From Peptococcaceae bacterium (GTDB lineage Bacteria; Bacillota; DSM-521; Neomoorellales; Neomoorellaceae), in assembly GCA_003509545.1 (NCBI GenBank), contig DOLC01000006.1, positions 1 to 17,885 on the forward strand: 17,885 bases of DNA, read 5' to 3'. Positions 7,972 to 15,421 of this stretch are shown in pieces. Position 1 is the first letter of the stretch. Every line of letters begins with the position of its first letter. A program made the translations under genes and the position numbers. The notes under the pieces were generated by a model. That model saw only the letters and a list, made by a program, of their open reading frames with translations, was not told the DNA's origin and did no database searches.

Positions 7972-10485
7972 TTAAGACAGCGGAGCCAGGGATTTTAATT
8001 GGTTGAACCGTTCTCCTAGGGCCGGGTTCTTCTCTACCAGCTCCCCCAAGATCTCCTTCACCCGGTCTTCCTGCCCTTGTCGGTGGGCCAGCAAGGCCTG
8101 CCACACCCGGGCCTCGGACTCGAGGTTCTTGTCTTTAAGCACTACCTCCAGATTATCCCCCGCCTCTTCCGGGCGGCCGAGAAAATATTGGGCTTTGGCC
8201 ACTTCGAAAAGTAGGGCGGGGGTGAGGGTTAAGCCCCCCCTTCCTACCACGTGCAATTCCCGCAGATCTCCCAGCATCTCCAGGCGACCTTCCACCTCGG
8301 CCTTTAGTCCGGCGGCGGCGGCAAAGAGCTCCCGGGCCTCGGCGGGTTGACCGTACTGGAGATACCTCATACCACCGGCTACATAGATTTTGGCCAGGGA
8401 TTCCCACGTTGCTGCCATCCATGGTGCCAGATCACGGGCTTCTTCCAAGGCCGCCACAGCCTCCGGTATTTTCCCCTGGGTCCAGTAGACTTCACCCTGG
8501 CGCACCTTAAGAAGATAGTTATAAGGTTCGTGGGAGAGGGCCTCTAGAATTACCTTTTCTGCCTCGTCAGGACGGTCCTGCCTCAAATAGAGGGCGGCTA
8601 AATCGACGGCGTAAGAGACGGTAAAAGGATCATAGCTTCGGGCTTCTTCCAGCTTGGCCGTGGCAAGGGGTATGTTGCCCTCATGTAAGGCGGCAATACC
8701 TTCCCGGCCGCTGGCGTTGCCCGCGAGGAAGGAACCGCTGAAGAGTACTATCACCAAGGCTGCTAGAACCACTGCCGCGGCATATTTTACCCGGAGGGAG
8801 GCCCAATCGTAAACCGCCGGCCGGTCTCCAACTGTAGAGATATCCCTTTCTAGGCTCCGGCTGAGACCCCAGCAAGACCAGAGTAAAATGGAGACGGCGC
8901 CCAGGGCCAAGTCGAAGTCTAAAGCTGCGTGGAGGCCCAGACTGAGGGCCGCTGCCAACAAAGATGCGGTTAGCAGGCGCTCGCGGACGCTGCCCCGGCG
9001 GTAAAGGCGATATGCGCTAAGGAAAAAGGATACCCACAGGGCAGCGAGGACGACAACCCCTATTATGCCCGTTTCTACCGCCAGTTGGGCGTAATAATTA
9101 TGGACTTGGGTGGAGTGGTACGCATAGCGCTGGTATTGGCGATAAGCGGCCTCCCACCCTCCACCGCCGTATCCTAAAAGGGGCCGCTCCCTCAACATAC
9201 TTAAAGCATCGCGAGTCCACTCAACGCGTTCGCGGCTGCTGCGGGTCTCCAGACTGATATCCTGTACCCGACGCGCTATGGGAGCGGGAAGTATCTTTTC
9301 CCAGCCGATGGTTGGCCCGGCCGCTCCTACGGCTTCCCCGGCGTAGGGGGAGTTGTAGGCATAGCCCCCTCCCAGGGCCAGGATAATCAGGGCCGCAGCT
9401 ATTGCCGCCCTCAGGCGGGCCGAGGGAACTATTTTGCCGGCACCAGCCAAGACCAGCTGAAGGGCCAGGGCAGTCCCTAAACCCAAGAAAAACCAAGTCC
9501 AGGACCCCAAATAATCCTTGCTTAGGGCCAAGGGGATAAAGCGATAGTTGGCGATAAGGGCGGCCAGTCCGGTGGCCAGAAAATGGGCGAAACAGCTAAG
9601 CCGCAACCCTGCCGGCGCGAGGAGGAAGTAAAGGGCAAGGACCACGGGTAGTACAAGGAAAGCGCCCCGTGAGCCTGTCCCCAAGAAAACTACCAATAGT
9701 AAATAGTTTCCTGCTGCATAAGCCAGGCGCAGGCGGTTGTCGGCGCGACCCCATAAATAAAATCCTAGAAAGAGGTTGCCCATCATATAGGCGGCCAAGG
9801 CGTTGGGATACTGGAGGGTGGAATAAAAGCGACCGCCCAGGAAGCCGTCTTTTATGAAAATGACTTCGGTGGCCGTAAGGAGCCCCGCCAGGGCTACCCC
9901 CAGCCCGCTAAAGTATAGGCTGTGCAGGATCAGGGACCTGGGTCCGGGACCGGTGCCCAACTGAACAATCATCCAGAACACAAAAAAGTAGAGAACCACC
10001 TTACTGATCTCCGCCAGGGCGAGGCCCCGGCTGGCGGGGTAAAATACCCCGCTGGCCACGTAGACCAGCACAAGGCCGAAGGCGGCATATTCCAGCGGAT
10101 GGCGCAGGAATGTGAAATCACGCCGGGAGAACTTCCAAAACCACGTTAAGACGAACAGGAGGGTGGCCAGTATTAAAGACCAGCGTTGCTCTACCGGGAA
10201 GAAAAGCCCGCGAAAAAAAGGGGGGTAAAAAAGGAGCAATAAGAGACCGGCCAGGGCGGCCCCATACAATCCCCTGGAGCCTTCTTCCTCCATCCCGCCC
10301 TTGGTGCGCGCTCGCCTACCTGCCTCTAGCCTCGATGAAGCCGGTTTGGAGTTGGCAGCCCCGGCTTTCGCGGCACCCTTTGGCTTCTGTTTCCGCTGTT
10401 TTCCCGTAGGAAGCTTGATAACTCTGCTGTCGCCGCTTCCAGTACCCACCCATATACCTCCCCCGCTGGCTTCTGGCGTAATCAT
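7972..10485 (-). CDS. Wzy/O-antigen-ligase-like membrane protein with C-terminal TPR repeats
   Basis: 837 residues. Residues ~1-65 are a basic, Ser/Ala/Lys-rich cytosolic tail; residues ~70-560 hold about a dozen hydrophobic segments; residues ~420-485 carry the Wzy_C-type block (SSRERVEWTRDALSMLRERP, LLGYGGGGWE, STQVHNYYAQLAVETGIIG), the hallmark loop of O-antigen ligases/polymerases. A further membrane segment near 570-590 leads into extracytoplasmic TPR-like helices (~600-835: AALYLRQDRPDEAEKVILEA, AVAALEEARDLAPWMAATW). ATG at 10485 follows AAGGAGGGGG, so I keep it over an internal Met65. The family transfers or polymerises lipid-linked glycans; in a Gram-positive the acceptor could be a cell-wall polymer or protein, which the sequence does not show. 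No glycosyltransferase genes neighbour it here. Confidence 0.85.
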   Translation of the reverse strand: MITPEASGGGIWVGTGSGDSRVIKLPTGKQRKQKPKGAAKAGAANSKPASSRLEAGRRARTKGGMEEEGSRGLYGAALAGLLLLLFYPPFFRGLFFPVEQRWSLILATLLFVLTWFWKFSRRDFTFLRHPLEYAAFGLVLVYVASGVFYPASRGLALAEISKVVLYFFVFWMIVQLGTGPGPRSLILHSLYFSGLGVALAGLLTATEVIFIKDGFLGGRFYSTLQYPNALAAYMMGNLFLGFYLWGRADNRLRLAYAAGNYLLLVVFLGTGSRGAFLVLPVVLALYFLLAPAGLRLSCFAHFLATGLAALIANYRFIPLALSKDYLGSWTWFFLGLGTALALQLVLAGAGKIVPSARLRAAIAAALIILALGGGYAYNSPYAGEAVGAAGPTIGWEKILPAPIARRVQDISLETRSSRERVEWTRDALSMLRERPLLGYGGGGWEAAYRQYQRYAYHSTQVHNYYAQLAVETGIIGVVVLAALWVSFFLSAYRLYRRGSVRERLLTASLLAAALSLGLHAALDFDLALGAVSILLWSCWGLSRSLERDISTVGDRPAVYDWASLRVKYAAAVVLAALVIVLFSGSFLAGNASGREGIAALHEGNIPLATAKLEEARSYDPFTVSYAVDLAALYLRQDRPDEAEKVILEALSHEPYNYLLKVRQGEVYWTQGKIPEAVAALEEARDLAPWMAATWESLAKIYVAGGMRYLQYGQPAEARELFAAAAGLKAEVEGRLEMLGDLRELHVVGRGGLTLTPALLFEVAKAQYFLGRPEEAGDNLEVVLKDKNLESEARVWQALLAHRQGQEDRVKEILGELVEKNPALGERFNQLKSLAPLS

Positions 10486-10526
10486 TCATTCGCCACCCCC
10501 TCCTTTTTTTCCTGCCTTCTCTCCTC

Positions 10527-10556
10527 TGGATTTTTCCAGCCGGGAGGGTTTATAAT
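10527..10556 (+). promoter_or_regulatory. Candidate promoter of the DUF3006 gene, with a small hairpin
   Basis: TATAAT at 10551-10556 lies 42 bases before the DUF3006 ATG. The hexamer 18 bases upstream (TGGATT) is a weak -35 match. A short inverted repeat CTGGA-TTTT-TCCAG (10526-10539) overlaps the -35 position and lies between the two divergent genes; it could be an operator or chance. Confidence 0.4.
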
Positions 10557-10592
10557 CTAAGCCAGAAGCTCAGTACAGGGAGGGGAGATAAA

Positions 10593-10799
10593 ATGGTAAG
10601 AAAACAGCCCCCTTTAATTATTGAGAGGCTAGAAGGCGAATTGGCCTTTATTAAATACCAGGACTGCACCTTCAACCTGCCGCGGGCACTCCTTCCGCGG
10701 GCCGCCCGGGAAGGGGACGTGGTAAGAATCGCCGTGGCCCTGCAGACCCCGCCCAGAACGGCGGCTTCTAAAGGCAAGGGCCTCAAGGGGAATCCTTAG
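10593..10799 (+). CDS. Small DUF3006-family protein
   Basis: 68 residues, soluble, no membrane segment. The pattern of an N-terminal IIERLEGELAFIKYQD strand pair followed by NLPRALLPRAAREGDVVRIAV matches the short DUF3006 family (erasing a Glu/Asp-rich acidic face in favour of a basic tail, KGKGLKGNP). ATG 10593 is preceded by GGGAGGGGAGATAA, a strong ribosome site, and by a TATAAT box, so it is probably expressed alone. It is the only plus-strand gene in the window and overlaps the 3' end of dppA by 17 bases tail to tail. The family's role is not established; I assign none. Confidence 0.75.
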   Translation: MVRKQPPLIIERLEGELAFIKYQDCTFNLPRALLPRAAREGDVVRIAVALQTPPRTAASKGKGLKGNP

Positions 10800-11601
10800 C
10801 CAGCCTCGCCATGGCCCGGAAAGCCCGATAAACCTTGAGATAATCGTTATGTTCAAAGACTACAACCCGCGGGCCGCGTCGCCTGCTTCCGGGTATTAAG
10901 CACGCCATCTCCGCCTGGCCCGCCTCCTTGAACTCCACCTCCAAAACCGCCGGCCGGGGGGGCTTTAAGGGCTTGTAATTGGTCGCGTTCTTCACGGCCC
11001 TGCCGGCGGCGGCCTTTATTTTCTCCCTGGCCAGGGACGGCACCAGACATCGGGCGGCCTGGGATCCCCTGGCTTCTTTCACAACGACTATTTCCGGGTT
11101 TCCCAAGAGTCCCTTGGCTTCGACGGCCACAACATTATCTCCCGACAGAAGGGCCACCGGCACCCCGTAGTAGCCGGCCACCAGAGCATTAAGTCCGGTC
11201 TCACCCATCTCCTGCCCGTTGACCCGGCAGCTGAGGATGGTTTCGTTATAGGTGTGGGCTAAAATGCCGGGGCTGCCTGCCCGGGCATGATATCCCAGGA
11301 AAAAGGCAGCTTGGAAAGCGGGACTTATTCCTTCCATCATTCCCAAGCCCTTGGCGGAACCCGATATGAGCTGTACCCTGGGCAGGAGCGCCTCACTCCA
11401 AAGGTTTCGCATGTGGTTGTGGGCGTCGTTGACGAGGATTGCGGTGGCACCGGCGGCCAAGGCGCCGCCGGCAGCGGCATTGACTTCGGCAGCAAGGAGC
11501 CGGCACGACCGCCGGTAATCTTCCCCGCCTTGCACCTCTACCTGGCTCCAGGACACCACCCCGCTAAGCCCTTCCATATCCACCGATATGTAGATGCGCA
11601 A
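10783..11601 (-). CDS. dppA: M55-family D-aminopeptidase (DppA-like)
   Basis: 272 residues, zinc aminopeptidase releasing D-amino acids from peptides. Compared with Bacillus subtilis DppA the residues are all present at nearly the same numbers: D8 and E10 in SVDMEGLSGV, H61 in VNDAHNHMRN, H105 in GYHARAG, H116 in ILAHTYNE (nucleophile position) and E134 in GETG. The start is TTG at 11601 (LRIYISVDMEG), with a GGGGGGTG tract upstream as a weak ribosome site; a hairpin plus T-run ends only about 15 bases upstream. No dpp transporter genes accompany it, so its role may be general turnover of cell-wall-derived D-peptides rather than a Dpp operon function. Confidence 0.92.
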   Translation of the reverse strand: MRIYISVDMEGLSGVVSWSQVEVQGGEDYRRSCRLLAAEVNAAAGGALAAGATAILVNDAHNHMRNLWSEALLPRVQLISGSAKGLGMMEGISPAFQAAFFLGYHARAGSPGILAHTYNETILSCRVNGQEMGETGLNALVAGYYGVPVALLSGDNVVAVEAKGLLGNPEIVVVKEARGSQAARCLVPSLAREKIKAAAGRAVKNATNYKPLKPPRPAVLEVEFKEAGQAEMACLIPGSRRRGPRVVVFEHNDYLKVYRAFRAMARLAKDSP

Positions 11602-11616
11602 GTTGCGACACCCCCC

Positions 11617-11649
11617 GAAAAATACAGGGGAGCGTCTTATCTCCCCTGT
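11617..11649 (-). terminator. Rho-independent terminator-like hairpin before dppA
   Basis: A perfect 9-bp stem (ACAGGGGAG / CTCCCCTGT, 11624-11632 and 11641-11649) with an 8-base loop is followed on the minus strand by ATTTTTC (11617-11623). It ends 15 bases before the dppA TTG. It may stop read-through from the LysM gene, or act as an attenuator in the dppA leader. Confidence 0.65.
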
Positions 11650-11971
11650 GCTACTTTCAATAGATTCTTATGCTGGCGCATCCCAAGTTTTGATCTCGGC
11701 CTGCTTGGCTTTCGCTCGCAAAGGCCTCCCTCGCGGGCAGGACTTTTGCTTGGCTTAAAGGCTTAAGGCAGGCTTCCCGGCAGAATTTAAGCATCCTGCC
11801 TCAGTTGCCGGCCGCAAGGCTACATGCCCTCGGGCCAAGCTTTAAGCCTTTCGCCAAGCTTAAAGCCTGGGCTAGCCGCCAAGGCTTGTTCGCTCGCTTC
11901 CAAGCTCAAGCAGGCCTGCTCTGCAAAAAGTGGAGATAACTCAGATTCTTATGCCCCAGCCGTCCACCCCA
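11650..11971. repeat. Non-coding repeat-rich foldback region
   Basis: No credible gene lies here. A 16-base direct repeat pair (GCCAAGCTTTAAGCCT at 11834, GCCAAGCTTAAAGCCT at 11853) differs at one base. The sequence GCTTGGCTTAAAGGCTTAA (11748-11766) pairs with TTAAGCCTTTCGCCAAGC (11842-11859) with a small bulge. CCTGCTTG (11700-11707) and CAAGCAGG (11907-11914) form outer inverted ends; TTCGCTCGC recurs at 11711 and 11889; AGCAGGCCTGCT (11909-11920) is a perfect palindrome. A 12-base direct repeat AGATTCTTATGC (11662-11673 and 11943-11954) flanks the whole. This resembles a decayed foldback or MITE-like element with no transposase; one window cannot show that it is mobile. Confidence 0.65.
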
Positions 11972-12688
11972 TTACCAAATGACCGGCAGGATCCCACCGG
12001 CAAACACGGGCCCCAGGCGGAAAGGCGTTCTTACACCCACCACCAGGAACGGCAGGGCGGTGAGGCGTACCGGATTGTCCCGGAGGCGGTGGTGGCAATA
12101 CATCATGCCGGGTCCGCCGATAAACAAATCGTCGGTAATGAAATCGTCCGTTTCCTTGTACCTCACCCAGACGGCATACCTGTCTATACCACCCTTGTGG
12201 GGCTCGGGCAGGTCCCAGACCAGCAGGCTTACTACTTTGTGGTCCCAGTCGGCCATGCCCATACCCTTGGCATAGGGGGCATGCTCGGTACCGTATAAAA
12301 CAAAGGCCTGGCACCGCCGGGGCACGCCCGGGAACAAAGGTATGCATATCCGCTGGCCGGGGAAGATGACGTTGGGATCCATTATCTGCGGATTGGCGGC
12401 GGCGATTCTTTCTACGCTCACGCCGAAGCGCCGGGCTATTTCAAATAGAGTGTCGCCCGGCCTTACAACATAGATAAATCCATGGGGACAGGCTATCCTG
12501 TCCTTAAGGGGTACGCATAAAACCTGGCCCGGGAATATGAGGTCGGGATCGGCTATATGGGGATTGGCCTCTATTAAATCATCTAAAGAAACGCCAAAGC
12601 GTGCGGCAATATTAAACATAGTATCCCCGCTTTGGACGATATAGGTAAAACCCCCGGGGCAATGCGGCACATGTCGGGCCTCCGTCAT
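11972..12688 (-). CDS. Two-LysM-domain protein with an unrecognised C-terminal domain
   Basis: 238 residues. LysM 1 spans ~14-60 (YIVQSGDTMFNIAARFGVS, IFPGQVLCVP) and LysM 2 ~71-117 (YVVRPGDTLFEIARRFGVS, IFPGQRICIP); such modules bind peptidoglycan or spore-cortex glycan. Residues ~125-238 form a separate domain, rich in aromatic residues and Gly (CQAFVLYGTEHAPYAKGMG, DRYAVWVRYKETDDFITD, GGPGMMYCHHRLRDNP) that I do not recognise. No signal peptide or membrane helix is evident, as in several spore-coat LysM proteins (SafA-like), so a spore-envelope role is possible but unproven. ATG 12688 follows AAGGAGG nine bases upstream. The gene stands alone between two hairpins. Confidence 0.85.
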   Translation of the reverse strand: MTEARHVPHCPGGFTYIVQSGDTMFNIAARFGVSLDDLIEANPHIADPDLIFPGQVLCVPLKDRIACPHGFIYVVRPGDTLFEIARRFGVSVERIAAANPQIMDPNVIFPGQRICIPLFPGVPRRCQAFVLYGTEHAPYAKGMGMADWDHKVVSLLVWDLPEPHKGGIDRYAVWVRYKETDDFITDDLFIGGPGMMYCHHRLRDNPVRLTALPFLVVGVRTPFRLGPVFAGGILPVIW

Positions 12689-12783
12689 TTCGCCTACGCC
12701 TCCTTAAAAGCCAAGGCCGTTTTCAGGTCATAAGGCTTACTCTATGATATGCAACCAGTGCGTTGTAGGTGCTGAGAACAACA

Positions 12784-12822
12784 AAGCCTGCCGGGGCCTT
12801 GTCCGCAGGCCGCGGCAGGCTT
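12784..12822 (-). terminator. Terminator of the hydF-ykgJ-mgsA run
   Basis: A 10-bp perfect outer stem AAGCCTGCCG / CGGCAGGCTT (12784-12793, 12813-12822) with an inner GGCCT/AGGCC pairing is followed on the minus strand by TTTGTTGTT. It lies 42 bases past the mgsA stop. A T6 run on the other side (12834-12839) could give weak activity in the plus direction too. Confidence 0.75.
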
Positions 12823-12864
12823 AAGAGGTCGGGTTTTTTCGTGAGGCAGGGCCCAAGCAGTAGC

Positions 12865-13236
12865 TCAGGGATTTTGGCGTAAATAATGCAAAATCATGGA
12901 GGCCGTTGCCAGGTTGGTAGCTGCCGGGACATTATGAACGTCACAAATACGCAGGAGGGCATTAATGTCCGGCTCATGGGGCTGAGGTGTTAAGGGATCG
13001 CGCAAGAATATCACCAGATCCACCCGGCGCCGGGCCACCAGGGACCCAATGTGCTGGTCGCCCCCCAGGGGGCCGGACAACACACGGTGTACCCTTAAGC
13101 CGGTATGCTCTTCTATCTTGGCACCGGTGGTACCCGTGGCTATCAACCGGTGTCCGGCAAAAAAATCGCGGTTCCGCTTAACAAAGTCCACCAGTTCGTC
13201 CTTCTTTCGATCATGGGCGATAAGGGCAATTCGCAA
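12865..13236 (-). CDS. mgsA: Methylglyoxal synthase
   Basis: Converts dihydroxyacetone phosphate to methylglyoxal and phosphate, a bypass of lower glycolysis under phosphate limitation. RIALIAHDRKK, LIATGTTG, RVLSGPLGGDQHIG, DLVIFLRDPL and HEPDINALLRICDVHNVP are all family blocks, including the catalytic Asp in GGDQ and the Asp in FLRDPL. I place the start at TTG 13236, eight bases after GGGAGG and 5 bases after the ykgJ stop, giving 123 residues, like other MgsA; an upstream in-frame extension to 13329 runs inside ykgJ and has no resemblance. It ends the hydF-ykgJ-mgsA run. Confidence 0.93.
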   Translation of the reverse strand: MRIALIAHDRKKDELVDFVKRNRDFFAGHRLIATGTTGAKIEEHTGLRVHRVLSGPLGGDQHIGSLVARRRVDLVIFLRDPLTPQPHEPDINALLRICDVHNVPAATNLATASMILHYLRQNP

Positions 13237-13241
13237 GACCT

Positions 13242-13832
13242 CTACCTCCCCCTCAAGGCTTGCCACAAGGCAGGAGAACAAAGACTCTTTAGATAAGTCC
13301 GCGGCACAGGCAACTTCCCGGTCTGCCAAAAATAAACTAGCTCATCCTCTCCGGCGTTAACCACAGCTGAACGCAGCTTCAGGGCCCGTCTGGTGGCCGG
13401 GCAACAATAAAAGGTTCGGCAGATTAGGGGACGATAAGGGTACAGGCGGCATAAGTGGTCGGCCGGCGAGAGGAAAATACAGTACCCCTCCCCGTCGGTT
13501 CGCAGGGTTATATCCAGGGTGGGACCCATGGTCTGTACCGTACAATACTCGGTTATAAAGTCCCGCAGCTTCAACTGTTTACCCGTCAAGATCTGCAGCC
13601 CATCCCGCAGCCCCAAAGCATCGCGAAGGGTTAACGGCAAGCGCCCGCCGCAGCAATGGGGGCAGCCCCGGCAGTCACCCCGGCCCGAACGGTAGGACCT
13701 GTAAATATCGAGGTTTTCGATCCGGCCCATGGCCCGGACATAATCACCTATGGTAGCCAGGGGCGAGGTAACGACTAAGTCGTACCCCACCTTACCGTTA
13801 ACCCGCCAGGGCCGCACCTCAATAATCGCCAC
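13242..13832 (-). CDS. YkgJ-family cysteine-cluster protein
   Basis: 196 residues. CRGCPHCCGG (residues ~54-63) and the later CIFLSPADHLCRLYPYRPLI, CRTFYCC blocks give the Cys-rich pattern of the YkgJ/zinc- or iron-chelating UPF0153 group (CxxCxxCC ... C...C...RPxxCR). These proteins are presumed to bind a metal or Fe-S cluster; none has a settled reaction. GTG 13832 follows the hydF stop by 3 bases with GGAAGG upstream, and the stop is 5 bases before mgsA, so it is co-transcribed and probably coupled. Sitting directly after a hydrogenase maturase makes an Fe-S-related role tempting, but that is inference. Confidence 0.85.
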   Translation of the reverse strand: MAIIEVRPWRVNGKVGYDLVVTSPLATIGDYVRAMGRIENLDIYRSYRSGRGDCRGCPHCCGGRLPLTLRDALGLRDGLQILTGKQLKLRDFITEYCTVQTMGPTLDITLRTDGEGYCIFLSPADHLCRLYPYRPLICRTFYCCPATRRALKLRSAVVNAGEDELVYFWQTGKLPVPRTYLKSLCSPALWQALRGR

Positions 13833-13835
13833 CCT

Positions 13836-15053
13836 TTATCCTTCCTCCCATTCTTTCTTGGCAGCGGGAAAGGGCTCCAGGGCCCGGTCCAGGGTGCCGT
13901 GGGCGAGGGCCAGCAGTACTCCATAGTTGACCATGGGCACCCCTGCCGCCCTGGCCACCTGCAGGCGGTAGAGCATTTCCCGACGATTGATCATGCAACC
14001 GCCGCAGTGGACGATCAGTTTATAACTTGCCAGATCCTCGGGAAAACTCCCGCCGGAAACCCAAGTAATATCCAAGGCTCCGCCGACATACCGTTGCAGC
14101 CAACCCGGTATCTGAACCCTGCCGATGTCATCCGCTTGAGGATGGTGGGTACAGGCCTCGGCTATCAGTACCCGGTCCCCCGGCTTCAGCCCCTTAATCC
14201 CCTTGGCTCCCCGAACTAGTTCTACCAGGTCCCCCTTGTAGCGGGCCATAAGGATGGAAAAGGACGTCAACCAAACACCACGGGGCGTCTCGGCGGCCGC
14301 CTTGGCAAAAACCTGAGAATCGGTAATCACCATCTTGGGTCGGGGTATCCGGGTCAAGGCCTCCTTAAGGCCCCCCTCTTTCACCACCAGCCCCATGGCA
14401 TCGTTATCCAGGATATCCCGCAGTACCTGCACCTGGGGCAGAATCAGCCTTCCCTTGGGAGCCGCGGAATCTATGGGGACCACCAGGATGGCCGTATCAC
14501 CCGGCCCTAATAGGTCTCCCACTAGGTGGGGAGCTTCAAAGGAGGACGGGGCGGCCTTAATAAGTTCCCCCTTTAGCTCTTCAATGCCCAGCCGTGTTTT
14601 TGCACTGACCGGTATAATCTTTTGACCCAGAGCTTCTTCCAAATGAGGCAGCCGCTCCAGGCCTCCGCGGTCGATTTTATTCAACACGGCTACCATCGGC
14701 AGGCCTTGCTCGATTAAACGGCGTTTAAGCTCCAACTCATGGACCCCCACTCCTTCCGCGGGGTCCAGCACAAGAACGGCCAGGTCTGTTTTACGCAGCA
14801 CCTCCATGGATTTTTTTACGCGTAGCCTCCCCAGCTCTCCCTCATCGTCGATCCCGGCCGTGTCAATGAGCACTACCGGACCCAAGGGCAAAATCTCCAT
14901 GGCTTTAAAAACCGGGTCGGTAGTAGTGCCCGGTATGCCGGAAACCACGGCCAGCTCTTGACCGGTAAGGGCGTTGATTAAGCTGGATTTTCCGGCGTTG
15001 CGCCGACCGAAAAGGGCAATATGCAGCCGGCTTCCGCGAGGAGTGTCCTGCAC
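13836..15053 (-). CDS. hydF: [FeFe]-hydrogenase H-cluster maturation GTPase HydF
   Basis: 405 residues. GTPase domain first: GRRNAGKSS (16-24), GTTTDPV, DTAG and NKID; then the dimerisation region, and the C-terminal Fe-S domain with EACTHHPQADDIGRVQIP and VHCGGCMINRREM, which supply the CxH ... HCxxC ligands of the [4Fe-4S] cluster. HydF is the scaffold on which HydE and HydG assemble the 2Fe subcluster before transfer to the hydrogenase; neither hydE, hydG nor a hydrogenase is in the window. The start is GTG 15053 behind GGGAGGTGATACTTT. A terminator hairpin separates it from tatA upstream. Confidence 0.96.
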   Translation of the reverse strand: MQDTPRGSRLHIALFGRRNAGKSSLINALTGQELAVVSGIPGTTTDPVFKAMEILPLGPVVLIDTAGIDDEGELGRLRVKKSMEVLRKTDLAVLVLDPAEGVGVHELELKRRLIEQGLPMVAVLNKIDRGGLERLPHLEEALGQKIIPVSAKTRLGIEELKGELIKAAPSSFEAPHLVGDLLGPGDTAILVVPIDSAAPKGRLILPQVQVLRDILDNDAMGLVVKEGGLKEALTRIPRPKMVITDSQVFAKAAAETPRGVWLTSFSILMARYKGDLVELVRGAKGIKGLKPGDRVLIAEACTHHPQADDIGRVQIPGWLQRYVGGALDITWVSGGSFPEDLASYKLIVHCGGCMINRREMLYRLQVARAAGVPMVNYGVLLALAHGTLDRALEPFPAAKKEWEEG

Positions 15054-15078
15054 AAAGTATCACCTCCCGCCGTCACGT

Positions 15079-15104
15079 AAAAAGGGGAAGGCTTCGCCTC
15101 CCCC
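15079..15104 (-). terminator. Terminator after tatA
   Basis: Stem GGGGAAGGC / GCCTCCCCC (15084-15092, 15096-15104; one mismatch) with a tight TTC loop, followed on the minus strand by TTTTTA (15079-15083). It lies between the tatA stop and the hydF GTG and would separate the tat and hydF transcripts. Confidence 0.7.
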
Positions 15105-15136
15105 ACTCCGGTCAATACTGGTTTTTGCCGGCAAGG

Positions 15137-15388
15137 TTATGCTGTTTCACTTTCCTTTGCCTTGACTTTAGTCTCTTGGCCTTCTGCCTTCGCTTCCTCT
15201 ATTTTGGCCGCTTCTTCGATACCTTCGCTTATAGAAGTGGTGGCCTTTTTAAATTCCCTAATCCCCTTGCCCAGCGCCCGGCCCACCTCCGGCAGTTTGC
15301 CCGGGCCGAAAATGATCAGCGCCAATACAAGGATCAGCAGAAGTTCCGGAACCCCTAAAGGCCCGAGTATGCCCAACGTTGCAGTCAA
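15137..15388 (-). CDS. tatA: Sec-independent translocase subunit TatA
   Basis: 83 residues: one N-terminal membrane helix (PELLLILVLALIIFG), the FGPGKLPEVGRALGKGIREFK hinge and amphipathic helix of TatA/E proteins in sequence blocks, then a charged Lys/Glu tail. TatA forms the pore-like assembly for export of folded proteins. The start is TTG at 15388 with an ideal AAGGAGGTG seven bases upstream. The gene follows tatC by 33 bases. No tatB is present, as is usual in Firmicutes with a minimal TatA-TatC system. Confidence 0.95.
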   Translation of the reverse strand: MTATLGILGPLGVPELLLILVLALIIFGPGKLPEVGRALGKGIREFKKATTSISEGIEEAAKIEEAKAEGQETKVKAKESETA

Positions 15389-15421
15389 GCCTCCTCACCT
15401 CCTTAACTGAATATCTTGTTT

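Noticed and set aside
11287..11766. Plus-strand open frame of 159 codons over dppA and the repeat region
   Set aside because: It is a shadow of dppA, has no ribosome site, and its tail is repeat sequence.
13237..13329. N-terminal extension of mgsA
   Set aside because: It overlaps ykgJ and adds residues absent from MgsA proteins; TTG 13236 follows GGGAGG.
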